From contig DOXU01000055.1 of NCBI GenBank assembly GCA_003518885.1, positions 1 to 6,629 of the forward strand: DNA of 6,629 nt. The letters are read 5' to 3'. The DNA comes from Oscillospiraceae bacterium (GTDB lineage: Bacteria > Bacillota > Clostridia > Oscillospirales > Ethanoligenentaceae). Positions 6,342-6,629 of this stretch are shown here, piece after piece. The stretch's first letter is position 1. The number at the start of each line of letters is the position of its first letter. The notes beneath the pieces were generated by a model. It was not told the origin of the DNA. It was given only the letters and a program-made list of their open reading frames with translations, and made no database searches. The position numbers and the translations under genes are program-made.

Positions 6342-6453
6342 TTCCCGCCTTATTTACTTACCCAATATCTCCTATTAAAATACCCTTTTTACTTTATCTG
6401 ATTGGCCTTATGGCCCTTTTGCACGCTAAAAAGCATCGTATTCGGTTCCACAT
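6342..6453. other. Gene-free stretch between the upstream terminator and the fda control region
   Basis: Part of the 369-base gap before fda. On the minus strand it is purine rich and has no start codon with a convincing ribosome binding site and plausible reading frame. A short GGCC-ATAA-GGCC palindrome lies at about 6415-6404, beside a T-run on the plus strand; its 4-bp stem is too weak to call a terminator. An open plus-strand frame crosses the area but also crosses the fda promoter and start, so it is not accepted as a gene. No RNA family was recognised. Confidence 0.4.
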
Positions 6454-6498
6454 AAAAGGCCTCCTACTGTCATGTTAACGCACAGCAAGAGGCCTTTT
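6454..6498 (-). terminator. Intrinsic terminator of the upstream gene
   Basis: AAAAGGCCTC and GAGGCCTTTT form a perfect 10-bp stem, with a further CTGT/ACAG helix inside and a loop containing GTTAAC. The T-run on the minus strand is four residues. Because the arms begin with A4 and end with T4, it could work in both directions. It sits 38 bases after the stop codon of the partial gene and separates that transcript from fda. Confidence 0.85.
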
Positions 6499-6535
6499 AC
6501 CCTTCATTTTAGAAACATTCGTTTACTGTGAAAAA

Positions 6536-6628
6536 TCATTTCGAACGTGGTTTGTCAAAAGAAGGATTGAATGCATAGAAATTCTTGTCATTCAAATGAT
6601 CAAGCGTAATACGCAGCGCTTCACCGAA
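6536..6628 (-). CDS. C-terminal end of an unidentified protein (30 residues, cut by window edge)
   Basis: An open minus-strand frame enters from the right edge and ends in TGA at 6538-6536. It encodes 30 residues beginning FGEALRITLDHLNDKNFYAF and ending DKPRSK. The coding call rests on three points: the frame is open to the window edge, its composition looks protein-like (mixed hydrophobic and charged helix followed by a polar tail), and a strong terminator follows the stop. I do not recognise the family from this tail and assign no function. It is separated from fda by the terminator and a dedicated fda promoter, so it is probably a different transcription unit. Confidence 0.65.
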   Translation of the reverse strand, partial: FGEALRITLDHLNDKNFYAFNPSFDKPRSK

Positions 6629-6629
6629 C

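Noticed and set aside
6404..6422. GGCC-loop-GGCC followed by T-rich bases on the plus strand, possible terminator
   Set aside because: The stem is only 4 bp and no plus-strand gene precedes it.
6152..6478. Plus-strand open frame of 108 codons in the gap upstream of fda
   Set aside because: It starts inside fda and runs antisense through the fda ribosome binding site and promoter. Low-complexity hydrophobic and basic translation of AT-rich DNA without a clear ribosome binding site suggests chance.
1..6629. Search for CRISPR arrays, insertion sequences, tRNA genes or a novel multi-gene system
   Set aside because: No repeat-spacer pattern, transposase-like frame, terminal inverted repeats or tRNA cloverleaf was seen. 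The genes are standard tryptophan biosynthesis and glycolysis with intact family motifs.

Overview
This window is an ordinary but well-preserved stretch of a low-to-mid GC Bacillota (Firmicutes) chromosome. Every supportable gene lies on the minus strand, so the biology reads from the right end of the window to the left. The Bacillota assignment rests on a canonical tRNA-Trp T-box leader in front of the trp operon, strong AGGAGG-type ribosome binding sites, and a class I fructose-bisphosphate aldolase of the short (about 295 residue) Staphylococcus FdaB type. Genus cannot be fixed from the sequence; a Negativicutes or clostridial-type host is only a guess.

Layout in transcription order. At 6628-6536 is the last 30 codons of an unrecognised gene, followed by a strong hairpin terminator (6498-6454). 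A 369-base gene-free region follows. It holds a good sigma-A-type promoter (-35 at 6277-6272, -10 TATAAT at 6254-6249), a dyad and several short repeats, and leads into fda (6166-5279). Directly after the fda stop codon, with no terminator in between, a second promoter (5254-5226) starts a leader of about 270 nt carrying a complete T-box riboswitch. It has a Stem I with a UGG (Trp) specifier, the T-box sequence with a UGGC bulge, and competing antiterminator and terminator hairpins. The tryptophan operon then runs trpE-trpG-trpD-trpC-trpF-trpB, with trpB cut by the left edge. Presumably trpA lies beyond it.

The trp genes encode the chorismate-to-tryptophan route: anthranilate synthase (TrpE+TrpG), anthranilate phosphoribosyltransferase (TrpD), PRA isomerase (TrpF), indole-3-glycerol phosphate synthase (TrpC) and the tryptophan synthase beta chain (TrpB). 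All are separate single-function proteins with intact catalytic motifs. Spacing is very tight: a 4-nt overlap for E/G, 10 nt for G/D, 19 nt for D/C, 1 nt for C/F and 33 nt for F/B. Regulation visible in the sequence is two-layered. Uncharged tRNA-Trp should promote read-through at the T-box, and TrpE carries the LLES motif of the tryptophan feedback site.

I found no mobile element, CRISPR array, tRNA/rRNA gene or novel defence or metabolic system. The points most worth a second look are regulatory: the repeat-rich region upstream of fda, the missing terminator between fda and the trp leader, and a possible ribosome-binding-site-sequestering helix just before trpE.
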